The position numbers were made by a program, and so were the translations under genes. DNA of 64,000 nucleotides from Tetmemena sp. SeJ-2015 (taxonomy: Eukaryota > Ciliophora > Spirotrichea > Sporadotrichida > Oxytrichidae): the NCBI GenBank assembly GCA_027382625.1, contig JAJKFJ010022706.1, forward strand, positions 32,776-96,775, in the 5' to 3' direction. Each line of letters opens with the position of its first letter. The first letter of the stretch is position 1. The notes below the pieces were generated by a model. That model was not told the DNA's origin. It saw only the letters and a program-made list of their open reading frames with translations, and ran no database searches. Shown here one piece after another: positions 52,601 to 64,000 of the stretch.

Positions 52601-54167
52601 TCAGTTAAGTTGAACTTGAATTGAATTGAGAAATTAATGTTGAGAGATAAATGAAAATTGATGGTCAGGGTTGAAGGTAAACTTTTCAATGACTCTCCAA
52701 ATGATTTTCTTCATATTTCCTAGGCACTTTCTGGCCGCCATTAAATTGTGCTCGCCATCATGCACCCAACCTCCATCAGTTGTGCCAGTGGCTGGATTTG
52801 TCACAGCTGCGAAGCCGATACATTTCACACCCAAGAGAGTTGCAGCAGTCTGATATTCTCATAAAGATAGAAATTAATAGTTAAGTCTGCTCAGGGACAG
52901 TGCTTGCTCCAGAAACCAAAGATCCTATTTCTTTGGTGAGCATAAATATTTACCTTTATCAAGATATAAAATCAAAATTTAAAGTGAACTGGATGTCTGC
53001 AGCAGTCTCGAAGTTTGGAAGGGGCCACACGCTGTAGCATCCATCCATGAGATCTAGCCCAACTTCCTTTCCGCACTCTCTTGCAAACTCCACTAGCTCT
53101 GGGTCGTATACAAAACTTCCTGACTTTAGCACTCCTTTCTGAGATTCAATGCTGAACTTGTGATCTTAAATAAAACAGGGGTATTTTCACATCAATATTT
53201 AAATCATATATCGTGGCTAGCATATTCAATAAGAGGTTAAAGAAATTTTACCATTTATGTAAGGGATGTAGCTGCAGTTAAATTTATCGTGCATACATAT
53301 GCATAATTTAATTAAGTTGAGTCCATCAGACATGATTATGAAATCTCCTACATTTAATTTATTGCTGATAGCTCCGCAAGAATTGGTTGAAATGAGTAGT
53401 TAACATCCTAGGAATGCGCAAAGCTGGCCCATGAAGGTTAGGTAGTAAGATCTGTAGCCCTCGAAGATGTGGATTCTTCCAGTGAACAGAATTACATTCT
53501 TTCCATGAAGTTGGCCATAAACTAGCTCTCTACCATGTCCGATGTTTGTGGAAACTGGGAAATAAGGGATCTTTTATATTTATTGTAGTTGTGAGCATTT
53601 TGTAAAATTTATAGTTTAAAATCTCGACGAATTTGACAATCTATGGATTTTCAACTTCATATGAACAAAATAAGCAATTAAGCAGTTACTTAATGAATAT
53701 GCCAAGCTGAGATGGCCACTGCCAAATATGACACCTACATCCACTCTCTCTTAAATAAAATTTTTAATTAAGAAGAAATATTATAACCTGCTTTAAACTT
53801 CTCTCAGTGTTGAGTCTCTTTTTCAAATAAGAAGCTGCAGCAACCACTGAGTTGAAGAACTAAATTAAGAGTTTAGAATTTAAGGGTTTAAATTCGAAAT
53901 TAAGTTTCTCTCTCCATATTCAAATCTTTGGGTGGGTGCTGCTCCTTAAGAATATTCTTAACTTACATCATTCATCCAAAATTAATTATTGTATAAGCAT
54001 TATAATTATACTTTTATGATTGGTGGTTTCTATTTCTGTGCAAAAACCTGCTGGATTCTCTACTATTGCTCTTTCTTTGTCGGAAAGCTCTCCTCCGTGA
54101 CTATAATAAAATTAAATACAAATCTTTAATTTATAAACACGCTGTTATGACTATGATGATCGACCAT
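52601..54167 (-). CDS. purine nucleoside phosphorylase-like protein
   Basis: Minus strand, ATG at 54167 (MVDHHSHGGELSDKERAIV after a 50 bp IES). PNP/MTAP family motifs in order: VDVGVIFGSGHLSLAYSL (phosphate loop), FPVSTNIGHGRELVYGQLHGKNVILFTGRIHIFEGY, LTFMGQLCAFLGCQLLISTNSCGAIS, LNVGDFIIMSDGLNLI, and after removal of a 37 bp IES VSGASTVPEQTAATLLGVKCIGFAAVTNPA. The family uses phosphate to split purine nucleosides in salvage. The usual GRFH/EGY, NAAG-like and MSTVPE sites are recognisable as GRIH/EGY, TNSCG and GASTVPE. The end at TGA 52601 follows a helical tail (LMAARKCLGNMKKIIWRVIEKF). Several short introns are present. Confidence 0.75.
52853..52889. other. IES, 37 bp, pointer AGTCTG
   Basis: A 6 bp repeat at 52847-52852 and 52884-52889. 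Removing 37 bp (1 mod 3) joins GASTVPEQT to AATLLGVKCIGF on the minus strand, exactly the PNP MSTVPE-VIVARH region. Confidence 0.8.
54098..54147. other. IES, 50 bp, pointer TGACTAT
   Basis: A 7 bp repeat at 54098-54104 and 54148-54154. Removal joins MVDHHSH to GGELSDKERAIVEN near the PNP N-terminus. A GT-AG pair inside gives a wrong frame. Confidence 0.7.
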
Positions 54168-54690
54168 GTTGCAAATCTAAAGCAGATTTAGCTTAAACAA
54201 TATGAAATGTTATAAATTAAGATACCTTATCATTTAATATGAGGTACTTATTGATTGGAAGGTAAAGATTTTTGCTGTGCCTTAGCTGAAGCGAATGAGT
54301 GTGTTTAATAAGATATTTAAATGATTAAGACCTTCAGAAAGAACTTAATTAATTCAGAAGATCCGCACACTCTCTAACTCCAGGATTTTCTCTATATCAA
54401 TTAAAGGCATTACAAAGATAGCTAAATCTTTATTCAATCACTCCCTCAAACTAAAAGAGTTTTTATATCTAAGCACTTCACTTGCTACATAGCACAGCTA
54501 CATCCTTCGTAAAGAAAGATTGAATGAGCATTTAAATTTTAAAGGAGATTTTCTGAGAGAGAAAAAATTTGTAAATATAAATCAGATTTCAAAACATATT
54601 GCTTATACGATCTATAAATTAAGATCTATCAAATTTTAGAGCTTTCATATTTGATAAGGGTGACTGAGGATTAAGAGGGATACTTTCCTA
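54168..54690. other. AT-rich intergenic region
   Basis: No coding frame or repeat recognised. Confidence 0.4.
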
Positions 54691-56425
54691 TCAAAAGAAT
54701 CTGTTAATTAGATTCTTAGCCGCACTAGGACTAGGAGAGGGATTTGGTAGTCCACCCTTTTTCTTTTAAGCGCCATCCTTCTGTTGGCCTAACGTATGCT
54801 ATGTTTTGATATTGAGGAATACATTCACGAATTCCTCAGTTTCAAAAAGCTCATAAAGTTCAGTTCTTTTCTGCATTGAGCCAGATTCCGATGGAACATA
54901 GTAAATCATTGACACCTTTCCCTCTTTATTCTAGCTCACTTATTCGATTGAGTCAAAGTCCACAGATATTTCATAATCCTTGCAATCGATAATCATGTAG
55001 TACTACCCTTTCTTGTCTTGTGTGAACTCCAACTATAATTAAAGTTAGCTCTAAGAACTTAAAAAATCTGATTGTGTAAACTTACAGCTGTCGGTTTTTG
55101 TTTAATTTTTCCGACCTTGACTGCTGCGAATTTTTTCCCTAAACCACTGCCTATCGAATTTTCAATGATTTAGTTTTTCATGAGAGCTAACTTCTATGCT
55201 AGCTCTCCACTCTATTTCTCGTGCTTCATTAAACTATTTGAAAGTGAGTCTATTACATCCTTTCATTTATTAAAAGAAGAGATTTGATAAAGAACTATAT
55301 GCTTTCTCAAATTAGCTTCATCACTCTTGCGCTATAACTCCACCTCAAGTTCCTTAATCTAACTCATAAATATGTAGACACTGAGTTTTTAAAAATCTAA
55401 GCGTGCAAGCTATCAATGAATTCGCCTGTCTTCAGATTCTTATCCATCTCCACGTTTCTCTGTTCTAATAGCTCCTTATTTTCTGCATCCATTTTCTCAA
55501 CCTCTATCTTATGATTTTCCTTGAGCTCATTGATTTCTTTAATTTTCTCACCTATTTGTTCTGAATGCTCTCTTTCAAGCCTGGCTAGTTACCGCTCTAG
55601 CTCATCTCTATCATGGGACACCATTTGCAGTTGCTGTTAAAAGTAAAGTTCCAAGTGCTTGCATTTATCAGCTAACTCAGTTATCATCCCATCTTTAGAC
55701 TTCATCTCCTCATCATGCTTCATATACATAATAATATGCGTATTTCTTTGCATTTGAAAAACAAACTTATAAAAATTAGTTTTTGCTTCTTGATCATTTC
55801 TTCATAAGCAAGTACTTTATTCAGTAGCATTTCATGTGCCTCATTTCTGTCTAGCTAGTCCATATTCTAAATAGAGTGAGAGTCTGATTGCTTAGATTTC
55901 TACGAGGCAAGTGAGGGCTGCACAGGAGTGTTGCTAACAAATAAAATGGGCTTTGCTGCATTTTACTTCTTTGGAATAGTACTTGGAGCACTTGAGTTTT
56001 TCTTTGACTCGCGCAATAATGCTTCTTGGAGATTAGCATTTTACAATTTAAATATAAGTAAAGTTTTCATCAGCATTTTCTGAGTAAAGAGCTAGATGTT
56101 TGGTTTCCTAATCAGAAAAAATTAAGCATCATGCATGAATCAATTGCTAGAGTTATAGAGTTTAATTTTTACCTTTTCCGAGATGACTGCTTTTAACTAG
56201 TCAATATTTTTCTTGGCCTATTCAAGCTCCAGCTCTAATCTCTCTTTGTCACTCCTTTCTGATTTGAGTGCTTATTTCAGGACCTTAAGTTTCTTCTGAG
56301 TCAGTGCTAGCTTTGCCTAAGAAGATTAAAAGTATAATAAGTTTGTCATAATAAATGTTAGATTGCTAAGTAGGCTGTGGAGAGCGATCTGGACTTTCGT
56401 CTTTAGTAGTAGTCGATGAGGACAT
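54691..56425 (-). CDS. long coiled-coil protein
   Basis: Minus strand, ATG at 56425 (MSSSTTTKDESPDRSPQP), stop TGA at 54691-54693. An intron or IES follows the N-terminus, then strong coiled coil (LALTQKKLKVLKQALKSERSDKERLELELEQAKKNIDQLK). A Ser/Pro segment, more coiled coil (DRDELERQLARLEREHSEQIGEKIKEINELKE, EVEKMDAENKELLEQRNVEMDK) and a C-terminal domain come next (GKIKQKPTA, KKGQYYMIIDCKDYEISVDFDSIEQ, KVSMIYYVPSESGSMQKRTELYELFETEEFVNVFLNIK). The last block resembles a small beta-rich lipid- or protein-binding module; this is inference. Ends AAKNLINRFF. Some exon joints are unresolved. Confidence 0.6.
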
Positions 56426-56798
56426 ATTAAATTTAATATATATTTCAAGTTTTGGATCTGCTCAAATCAGAGTGTCTCACATCTATCTAAACAAATCGTA
56501 TAGCGTTTAAAATCAACCTTAGACCAATAAGAACTTTTATTTGCCGAAGTAATAATTAAGAAATCTAAAGTATTTATAAAATTTAATTGAGGGTGATTTT
56601 TGAAGTAATTGTTTTATAAAAGCTATCTATCTTTTAGTTGTTAAATTATAATCTTTATTTCTCACAAGGCAGATAAATCTTCTGCTTAACTATTTAGGTG
56701 AGAATTTAAAACTCTAATATAGAATGTTATAATTTAAGGTGACGCAATCTATATAGAACTTATCTAAATCTTTGTAAGCATATCAAGGAGCAAAGATT
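56426..56798. other. AT-rich intergenic region
   Basis: No feature recognised. Confidence 0.4.
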
Positions 56799-58221
56799 TC
56801 ATAACTTATTTGAGCTTAACTTAGCAGCCTAGCTATTAAGGTCTTAGATTATTCTCACATACTTCAGATTCTTTTTCCCTAGAGCTTTGTGCTTATCCAA
56901 AAGAGTCAAAGGTTGAATGCTTTTGAAGTTAAGCAATCAAAATATATTTTAAGTTCTTATTTAAGTTTAACTTCTGTTGTTTCTGATCAATTGACTTAAG
57001 GTCATTCAGCAACCAGCACCTTTGCTTCGTCAAGTAATCTTTGTCGTAAGCACTAAAATCCAAATCTCCTACAGCTGATTATTAAGACTTACTGAAGTCT
57101 AGAGGGCTTTTGTTTATTAAATTAGCTCTATTTAATAAATACATTGTTAGAGGGAGAAAAACTTGCCTTACTCTCAGGCTAAGTTGATGATAAATCACCC
57201 TATGATTGAACTATTAGAGGCAATATATCAATTTTATCAGCTAACTTTTAGGTCTCATCTTAGATGCAATTAAGTTATTTTAGTAGTAATTTCTAATCTT
57301 AATTGTCGCTCATTTTCAAAATTTCTGATCCAGTCCTTATCTTTTTATTAGAAAGAAGTTTTAAAAAAGATAGTAATTTTTGAGTTAGATCTGATTGATC
57401 TAAATGAGTTCTTTATCGAGTTTTATATCCTTAGCTATCTATTATGAGGAATTGATCAGATTTAGCTTGTAGCTGCTTATTTAGCTGAGCATTTATTTGA
57501 CGCTGCTTCTTCTTCTTCTCCCTTAAACTATTCTATTTGATTACTATCCAAGGGACCTCTCACTCATCTCATTTTTATTTAAGTAGATTGAGGAGCTTTC
57601 AAGAGAGTCAGCCTTTGACGAGTAATACCGAGTTGAAATATTTCTGAAGGCTGATTCTTTCTATAATAGTTTGCTGGTAAGTTTATGCATGTATATTGCA
57701 CTCTCCTTAGAATTAATTTCCGAATTGGTGCTCATCATCGGCTGATAATACTAATTTTTCAAATTGTGCAAGTTGCTCAGGTTTCTCGACACTCTACTTT
57801 TCTTCAAAGAGGCTTCCATTGTGAGCTCTAAGTTATGGAGAGACTCCAAATTATCTAAATTGTATTGCTCCCTCTAAGCATTCAAAGTCTATTGGTTTAT
57901 AAAAGTAGCTCTAAATAAACAAATTAGGGTATAGTTTTGATTTGGAACCAAATCTAGAGGATTGATAGAGAGTCTTTAACAGATACTCTTAGTAAAAGTG
58001 GCTGGAGTTTTGTTTTTCATTATCATTAAAAGGCTGTCTCGGGCTGCCACAGAAGGTTCTTTCGTATCTGTATTTTGCCTCTTCTCTTGTACATTATCAC
58101 TGACGAAATCCTGTCTGTTTATAACATAACAGGATTTAGTTAATGTTTTTAAACTTTAGAATTTGAGATCTTGAGTCTGTGGAATCAAAAATGGTGTCAC
58201 TATCGAATATGTGAAGCTCAT
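56799..58221 (-). CDS. Ser/Asn/Gln-rich protein, paralogue of the gene at 61885-62816
   Basis: Minus strand, ATG at 58221 (MSFTYSIVTPFLIPQTQ), open through KNKTPATFTKSICQRLSINP, EASLKKSRVSRNLSNLHN, SAFRNISTRYYSSKADSLESSSIYLNKNEMSERSLG and QGRRRSSVKQML. The C-terminus reads NFKSIQPLTLLDKHKALGKKNLKYVRIIQDLNSQAAKLSSNKL, ending at TGA 56799-56801. The second half matches the gene about 5 kb to the right almost residue for residue. Rich in Ser/Arg sites; family not recognised. Frame changes near 57200-57500 indicate an unresolved intron or IES. Confidence 0.55.
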
Positions 58222-59691
58222 TTTGCTTTCTCTTCTTTTCATATTCTTTCAGCTTCAGAACAAGCTTTCTGCTCAGATATGTTTTTGTTTTTTATATTAT
58301 AAATTAATTAATAAATAAAAAAGACCTTGAGTGAAATGAATTTAGTCTATTAACAACAAGGATAAATGATCATAGATAAAGAAAAATTTCAAGCTAATAT
58401 AGCTTTAATGGAAGCTAAATTATTGATTCATAACCTACTCAAGTGCTTTCATTTTATACTTTATCGATTTTATTTTAACCTCTAAATATAATACCTTCTC
58501 AAATGATATTAATTTTTTTTATGTTAATGGGCACTAATTAATTTGATGGGTGAGCTTTGAAATTATTTGCGAACCATATTACTTATTAGGTAAGTCTACT
58601 TTAGCATCTTCTTGATTATATAATGTCATTTAACATCTACAATAAAAAATCTTTTGTAGCAAGTTACGGCTGAGTAAGAGAATTCTTTATCTCTTTTGAA
58701 GTATTGCTAGCATTAGAGATACTTTGCTCAGAAACCAAGGATTTCTAGTCCATATGTTAGTTTATCATATATTTTTATAAATAAGCTAATCATTTTTAAA
58801 TTAGCATCATTTGTTTTCCTTTTTTCATCAGTCTAGCTTTAAAACGAAAATATTTTAGCTCTGGTTTTAAAGCTATCAGATTCTTAATCATCTTAAATTC
58901 TAATTCATCAATTTATTGTAAAGAATTAAATTAAAATGGATCATTGATTAAAATAGCAAATAGGGACCATCAATATGGCGGCTCTAGATTAAATTCTCCC
59001 TCATACAATTTACAACAATGTAAGTTTAAATAATTCTATTCTGAATTGAATGGCCTCATAATTATTTAAATGAGTTACACACCATTTTCCTCTCCTTTCA
59101 TTAATTTATTTAATAATTTTTAATTCTCTTTTAAATTAAATTTCTAGCAAAATGCTACATAAATGCTAATCATTAGATAGATCAGTTATCGAATTGAGTT
59201 ACTGATTTAAATCAACTTGAGTATTACTTCCTCCAATAGTTGGTATTTGCCCAGTTTACCATAAAATTGATTGGTTGAGATTGAGATAAGGCTCAAACTC
59301 TGGAGTTTTGCAAAGGAAGGGATTATTGCTAAACTGTAGCTTCATCTAAGCTTGTGAGTGATTCTTAGGGAGTGAAAGGTTTTACATTATAGAAGAAACT
59401 TTTTCTCTGTCAGCGTCATGCATAGGATTTTTTCCTTAGAACAATTTGAGGTAATCTGAGTCTTTCAATTTAAATTAGAATATATATATTGCTTATGGCT
59501 TTTAAAATTTTGCTATCACATATTTGTGATCTGGAGGCATCTCGACGTCAGAATCTTCTGAATCTAGTTGGGCAAGAGAATTTTACTAACTCATTAAAAA
59601 TTATAAGCTGAGTTTTTACCTTATTATAAGCAATATTTTAATTGATTTATAAATTAAAAACACAAGAAGTAATACTTTTTGAATTATTTTA
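58222..59691. other. AT-rich region with a possible small exon
   Basis: Mostly AT-rich. A possible first exon at about 58973-59020 (MAALDQILPHTIYNN, then a GTAAG donor) is followed near 59210 by VTDLNQLEYYFLQQLVFAQF and further pieces with in-frame TGAs. This could be a small gene split by IESs, not resolved. Confidence 0.3.
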
Positions 59692-59886
59692 ATGGACTTT
59701 AATATCATAAAGACACTTTTCAATAGAATTTAGATTCTTATTGACTTCTCAAAATATTATTTAAATTCAATTTATATGTCTGGCATGAGAGAAATGAGAA
59801 ATAGATTTTTCAGCAATGTATATGATGAGATAGCTTCAATGCAACTCCATATGGATCCTGAAGAATTTAAGTAAAAATATATATGA
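59692..59886 (+). CDS. small ORF of unknown function
   Basis: 64 codons from ATG 59692 to TGA 59884; the second half (MSGMREMRNRFFSNVYDEIASMQLHMDPEEFKQKYI) reads like real protein. No family recognised; may be a single exon of a longer gene. Confidence 0.35.
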
Positions 59887-61884
59887 GCCTAATTAAAGGC
59901 TAATTCAATAATCCAAAAATATAAATATATCGATCTTATTCATTTCAGTAATTTAGTTTATTTTTATAAAAGACCTGAATAATCACTCCTTTTTTAGAAG
60001 AGTTCTTAACTGCTTATGTTTATTTTCTAAGTTAAAATGAATAATTATTCCTCCGCATAATTCAGGATTAAATTAAATTCTTAAATATTTATGTTCATCT
60101 TCTATGTCTGCAACTTAGATGGTTCACTAGGTCTCGTGGACTCTATTTTGGAAGTAATTTTGGTCTTATTTTTCAATTTAAACTTAAGAAGGTACTGAGG
60201 TGGCAACTTAAAGCAAATATCCCATAAATTAAATTGCTAAACTTTATGCTTTAGAAATGCTTAAATCCTTAAGACAGCAGCTTATCGTGAAATATATATA
60301 AATCCTTCTAAAATAAAATGAAACATCTTTTGATAGTCAAAGTCTTTAACTTACAAAAATATTTATCTATTTGCTCAAAATAATATATGATTAAGGTTCT
60401 TTAATTTAATGAGGAAATAAATTTTTTAATGTAGTTGTGAAAATACATTATTTTGAGGAACTTTGTGAGTACATTCATTGGATTTGAGCGCTGATTCCTC
60501 AGGATCCTAGTGAATGACGTATTAGAGAATCTTTTGATCTTTTGGGAAATGGCATTTTGGATATGATGAAAGATTTGACGTTGACCTTATTTTCTTGTGT
60601 TTTTCGCTAGGTGTTAGGAGAGTTAACTGAGGAAGATGCATTGTATGATATTCGAGAGAATGAAAGTTGTTTAATTAGTTTTTATGAAGTAGATCGTTCG
60701 TTGGCAGGTTACTAACTCAGGTGTAGTCAGAAATTTAAGTATAGCTCAAGATGTTATAGCTAAATAAATGCACTAGAGAAACGGTTTTATTTTTATTTAG
60801 CAAGCAATAATTCTTATAAAGAGAAAGAGGGAGTTTTATCTTTAATATAATAAAAATTTGATACAAATAAACTTAAATTGAATCAAGCATTTCCCAGCTT
60901 TGGTTATATAACTCTATCTATATTATTTTTATTCAACAAACGCTATCTCTAAATCATTTAAGAGAATTTAAATAAGGATATGCGAAAATTTATTTTTTTG
61001 AACAAATTAAAGCTGAAACAAATTGACTCAACTTAGTTCCATAAACAAAAATATTCGTAATAAAAAAGCACTCTTAAACAGCAATATAAAATTAGAGATA
61101 CTAAATAGCTAATTCAAAAATCCTAAATTTCCCACTGAAATCTGCAAAAGATTCGCCAGAAAAGTATAATTTTTAATGAGATGCTTAAAAATATCCAAGA
61201 TAAGATTTCGTAAGCGAGAAGAGATTCCTTTAAACTATCTGAATTAGACTCACAAATTTAAACTTTAAAATTTATTTTATAAACCTCATTTTGATATAAA
61301 TCTCATTTTTAAAAAAGATTTAATGAGACTTTTTATTTAAAAAAACAAACAAAGAACAAATGCAAATAATTTAACTCTAAAATAAAGCAATTTATTTTAG
61401 CTGATTATTGAAATTCAACTCTCACAATAGAGTTAATGAGAAGAAATTTCGGAATAAATAATATACACTAGGTTCGACAATAATGCTTTTAAAAATATTT
61501 TACTCTAAAAAAAATTATAATCTAGATATTTAATTTTAATATTGGCACCATGAGCAGTTTTAAAAAGCCACTAATTTATTTAAGTAAGGTTTAGTTAGTA
61601 TATATAAAATTATTGCTCTAGAAGAATAAATGGAATAAGTATTACTTTATTTATCTTGCTGCCATTCAATTTACTTTAAACTGTACTTCTTCTTGAAAGA
61701 CAATATATTTCTGCTTTAATTATTAAAGTAGAAATCTGCTTAAATTAACTATTGGTGCAATTTGACTTTTAAGTTTTAACAATTAATTCAAAACTTTAGC
61801 AAAATATTGAATTATAAATTGTAATATTTATAAGTGACGACGTAGCTATTTATAGTTGAGTGTATGTATAGTTAGTAAAGGCTT
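59887..61884. other. AT-rich region, one possible coding fragment
   Basis: About 2 kb of AT-rich DNA. Plus strand 60440-60720 reads HYFEELCEYIHWI, IRESFDLLGNGILDMMKDL, LGELTEEDALYDIRENES but with in-frame TGAs. It may be a relic or an exon set split by IESs. No repeats or RNA genes recognised elsewhere. Confidence 0.3.
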
Positions 61885-62816
61885 TCATAATTTATTTGAG
61901 CTGAACTTAGCAGTCTAACCATTTAGGTTTTAGATAACTTTCACATACTGCAGACTTTACTTGCCCAGTGCTTTATGCTTATCAAACAGAGTTAAAGGTT
62001 GGATGCCTTTGAAGTTAAAAATTAAAATTTTAATTTTACTATATTGCTCTAAGTTTAACTTCTGTTGTTTCTGATCCATAGACTTTAAGTCATTAAGCAA
62101 CCAACACTTTTGCTTTGTCAAATAATCTTAATCGTAAGCACTAAAGTCCAAATCGTCTACAACTGCTTGCTCAGATTAACTGAAGTCTTAAGAGCTTTCG
62201 TTTTATCAAAATGAGAACCTATTCAAAATTACAATCATTGTTTTAGGGAGAAAAGCTTGCTTTGCTGTTTGGTTAAGTTGACTAAGCACCGTCTTTTAGG
62301 GCGAGCTTAGGTAAAATTTCAACTTTATTAGCTAATTACTAAGTTTCCTCTTAGATTCCATTAAGTTGCTTAAGTAATGATTTCTAATCTCTTTAGTCAC
62401 TTTGCAAAGTCTCTGACTCGTACCTTATCTTTTTAATTTCAAATGGCTATAAAATTTTAGAGATTTTTGAGTTGAAACTGGTTGATTAAAATCTGCTCTT
62501 TAGCGAGTTCAAGGTCCTTAGCCATCTAAAGAGATGAGTTGTTTAAATTGAGCTTGTAGCCGCTTTTCTTATTGAGCATTTGCACTACACTACCTCTTCG
62601 AATTCTGACTCCTCCTCCATAAGGCAATTCCTCTTGACTCCTCTCGCTTACCTCATTTTCACCTTGGTAAACTGAGACACTTTCAAGTGAGTCACGCTTT
62701 GTGGAAAAAGATCGGGTTGAGATAGTTCTGGTGTCATTGGCTTTCAGCTTTTTAGCAAGCTTGGGTAACTGATAGGTACTAGTTTTGCTTTCAACTTCGG
62801 AGTAGGTTGTGTTCAT
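61885..62816 (-). CDS. paralogue of the gene at 56799-58221, shorter N-terminus
   Basis: Minus strand, ATG at 62816 (MNTTYSEVESKTSTYQLPKL) through STRSFSTKRDSLESVSVYQGENEVSERSQEEL, VRIRRGSVVQMLNKKSGYKLNL, then a middle part and the end NFKGIQPLTLFDKHKALGKQSLQYVKVIQNLNGQTAKFSSNKL, TGA at 61885-61887. It matches the C-terminal two thirds of the neighbouring gene; the first roughly 200 residues of that gene are missing. Either a shorter duplicate or one whose N-terminus lies elsewhere. Not every frame joint was solved. Confidence 0.5.
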
Positions 62817-62889
62817 AGCTTAGTAATATTGTAAGAATCAGGGGTGAAGTCAAAATTAAATGCAAGAGTAATCAGCAAGGGTCAAAAAG

Positions 62890-63460
62890 TCTCTTTGAAA
62901 TCGCTGGATAGTTTAGACCATCGCTAGCTGAAAATCCGACTCTCTGGGTAATTTTAGAGTGAGCTAGATAATTTAGAGTAGAGTTGGCTAAAATTATGAC
63001 TCGCTAGGTAGAAATACAGTGAGCTAGCTAAAATAATGACTCGCTAGGTAAATATAGAGTGAGCTAGATATTTCAAGATTGACATTGTCAAAACGAAGAT
63101 TGGATCGCTGGTCTATAAAGTGCTTGTCTGTGATTTCAACTTTGACACTGTCCAGACGAATTCAAACCTGGTTCTAGATAATTTAAAGTATAGATAGCTA
63201 AAATCACGACTCGCTCGGTAGAATTATGATGATCTGGCTAAAATAATGACTCGATAGGTAGATTTAGAGATAGTTAGATAATTTAATAATGACATTGACA
63301 GATGCAAGGTAAGATCGCTGATTGTGAAAGTTGCTGCTTCTGATTTCAACTCTGACCTCTGTTCACACGAATCCGAACCTGATTGTCTGGAGCCATCTCT
63401 TGATGCTGAGCACCCACAGCTTGCTGACATCGCTTGCAGTCATTCTCTAGAGCACCTCGG
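62890..63460. repeat. degenerate tandem repeat
   Basis: About 40 bp units related to GCTAAAATAATGACTCGCTA alternate with longer copies (about 190 bp) beginning near 63080 and 63290 (GACATTG..GATCGCTG..GATTTCAACT..GAC..GAAT). The copies are imperfect. The GCTAAAAT core resembles the 7.2-8.6 kb minisatellite. The repeat lies between the paralogue gene and the transposase and may belong to the element. Confidence 0.65.
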
Positions 63461-63502
63461 CCACTGCTGAGACTAGATTCTCTCTGTAGAGTTAGGACGC
63501 AG

Positions 63503-64000
63503 TCAATCTTACTTTCTAGCTATCTTGCGTGAGCGCAGCTGCAGCTTCACAAATGAGAAGAGCTGTTCGATAGGATTGAGCCATGGTGAGTACTCTGCGT
63601 TGAAGAGCACTACAACTTTGAATCGCTTGGCTGTTTCAAGTACCTCCGAGAAGCGATGAATGACTGCATTGTCCATAAGTAGAACGATCTTCTTGTGCAA
63701 GAGACTCTCGTCACTGCGAATGCTCTTCAGAGTCTTGTAGATGAAGTTCTCAAAGAGAATCGCATTGAATGCTCCTTCGATGATCTAGCTGCTCACTATC
63801 TTGTCTTGGCTGATAGCAGCAATGAAGCTCAGAGAGAACTACTGCTACTTGTACTCACTCTTACGTATTGAGAGCTCACGCATCTTCATGCCCTGCTACC
63901 CAAGAATCTGCCCGTTCAATTTGAGTGCCGATAGATCTGTAGAGCTGTGCCTTTTTCATTTGCTCTTGACTGGACTCTCCTCCCACTTACCTTTTAAATC
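63503..64000 (-). CDS. DDE transposase (Tc1/mariner-IS630 type), cut by the window edge
   Basis: The minus-strand frame ends at TGA 63503-63505 and runs off the right edge. Catalytic motifs: KKIVLLMDNAVIHRFSEV (second Asp) and FNAEYSPWLNPIEQLFSFVK (Glu of the third motif, typical NP-IE). Upstream is LSFIAAISQDKIVSSQIIEGAFN. An in-frame TGA near 63957 interrupts the visible N-terminal part, so the copy may be broken or an intron may be present. The sequence is clearly different from the transposase at 13732, so it is a second family. Confidence 0.75.

Noticed and set aside
63224..63430. Minus-strand ORF MSASCGCSASRDGS
   Set aside because: It lies in the degenerate tandem repeat and in frames unrelated to the transposase.

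Overview
The window looks like ciliate germline (micronuclear) DNA, most likely from a spirotrich (hypotrich-like) species. Long reading frames open only when TAA and TAG are read as glutamine and TGA is the sole stop; the SecA-like ORF (1096 codons) and the MT-A70 ORF (615 codons) have no internal TGA on that reading. Genes are short and closely spaced on both strands. Introns are small GT-AG introns (22-104 nt), with 31 nt recurring. Several genes are also interrupted by 13-70 bp segments that lack GT-AG ends and lie between short direct repeats of 2-12 bp. Removing a segment plus one repeat copy restores the frame and, in the kinase, HAD phosphatase, thioredoxin and PNP genes, restores family motifs. 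That is the behaviour of internal eliminated sequences (IESs) with pointers. I list sixteen convincing or plausible cases and one ambiguous one.

Layout. 0-9.3 kb: a minus-strand coiled-coil gene; an MsrB-like gene with serine at the catalytic cysteine position; an unknown gene whose 3' end runs into a 1.5 kb near-perfect palindrome; a 1.4 kb minisatellite of the TAGCTAAAATTCCG type; non-coding DNA. 9.3-16.9 kb: a SecA-like P-loop ATPase, a small minus-strand gene and an IS630/Tc1-type DDE transposase. 16.9-24.5 kb: an MT-A70 (METTL3/MTA1-like) methyltransferase, a truncated glycerate kinase, a complex III hinge-like protein and two thioredoxin-fold genes, the second interrupted by a 552 bp GC-rich insertion between 15 bp direct repeats. 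25-30 kb: a long Q/S/N-rich coiled-coil gene and a membrane protein, both with several IESs. 30.4-37.5 kb: a Q/N-rich protein with a CAMK/Snf1-type kinase domain. 37.8-39.2 kb: a C2H2 zinc-finger protein. 40.6-44.7 kb: a Q-rich FCP1/NIF-type HAD phosphatase. 45-50.3 kb: an unknown gene, an LRR protein and an ankyrin protein. 50.4-56.4 kb: an unknown gene, a purine nucleoside phosphorylase-like gene and a coiled-coil protein. 56.8-64 kb: two related minus-strand genes about 5 kb apart, AT-rich DNA, a degenerate tandem repeat and part of a second DDE transposase at the window edge.

There is no operon logic: these are independent eukaryotic housekeeping and regulatory genes set among mobile elements, repeats and IESs. 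A few single-base frame breaks (T runs in the kinase and the second thioredoxin-fold gene) look more like assembly indels than biology. Gene ends in AT-rich stretches are uncertain because TGA is rare there. All calls come from reading the sequence by eye; no searches were run.
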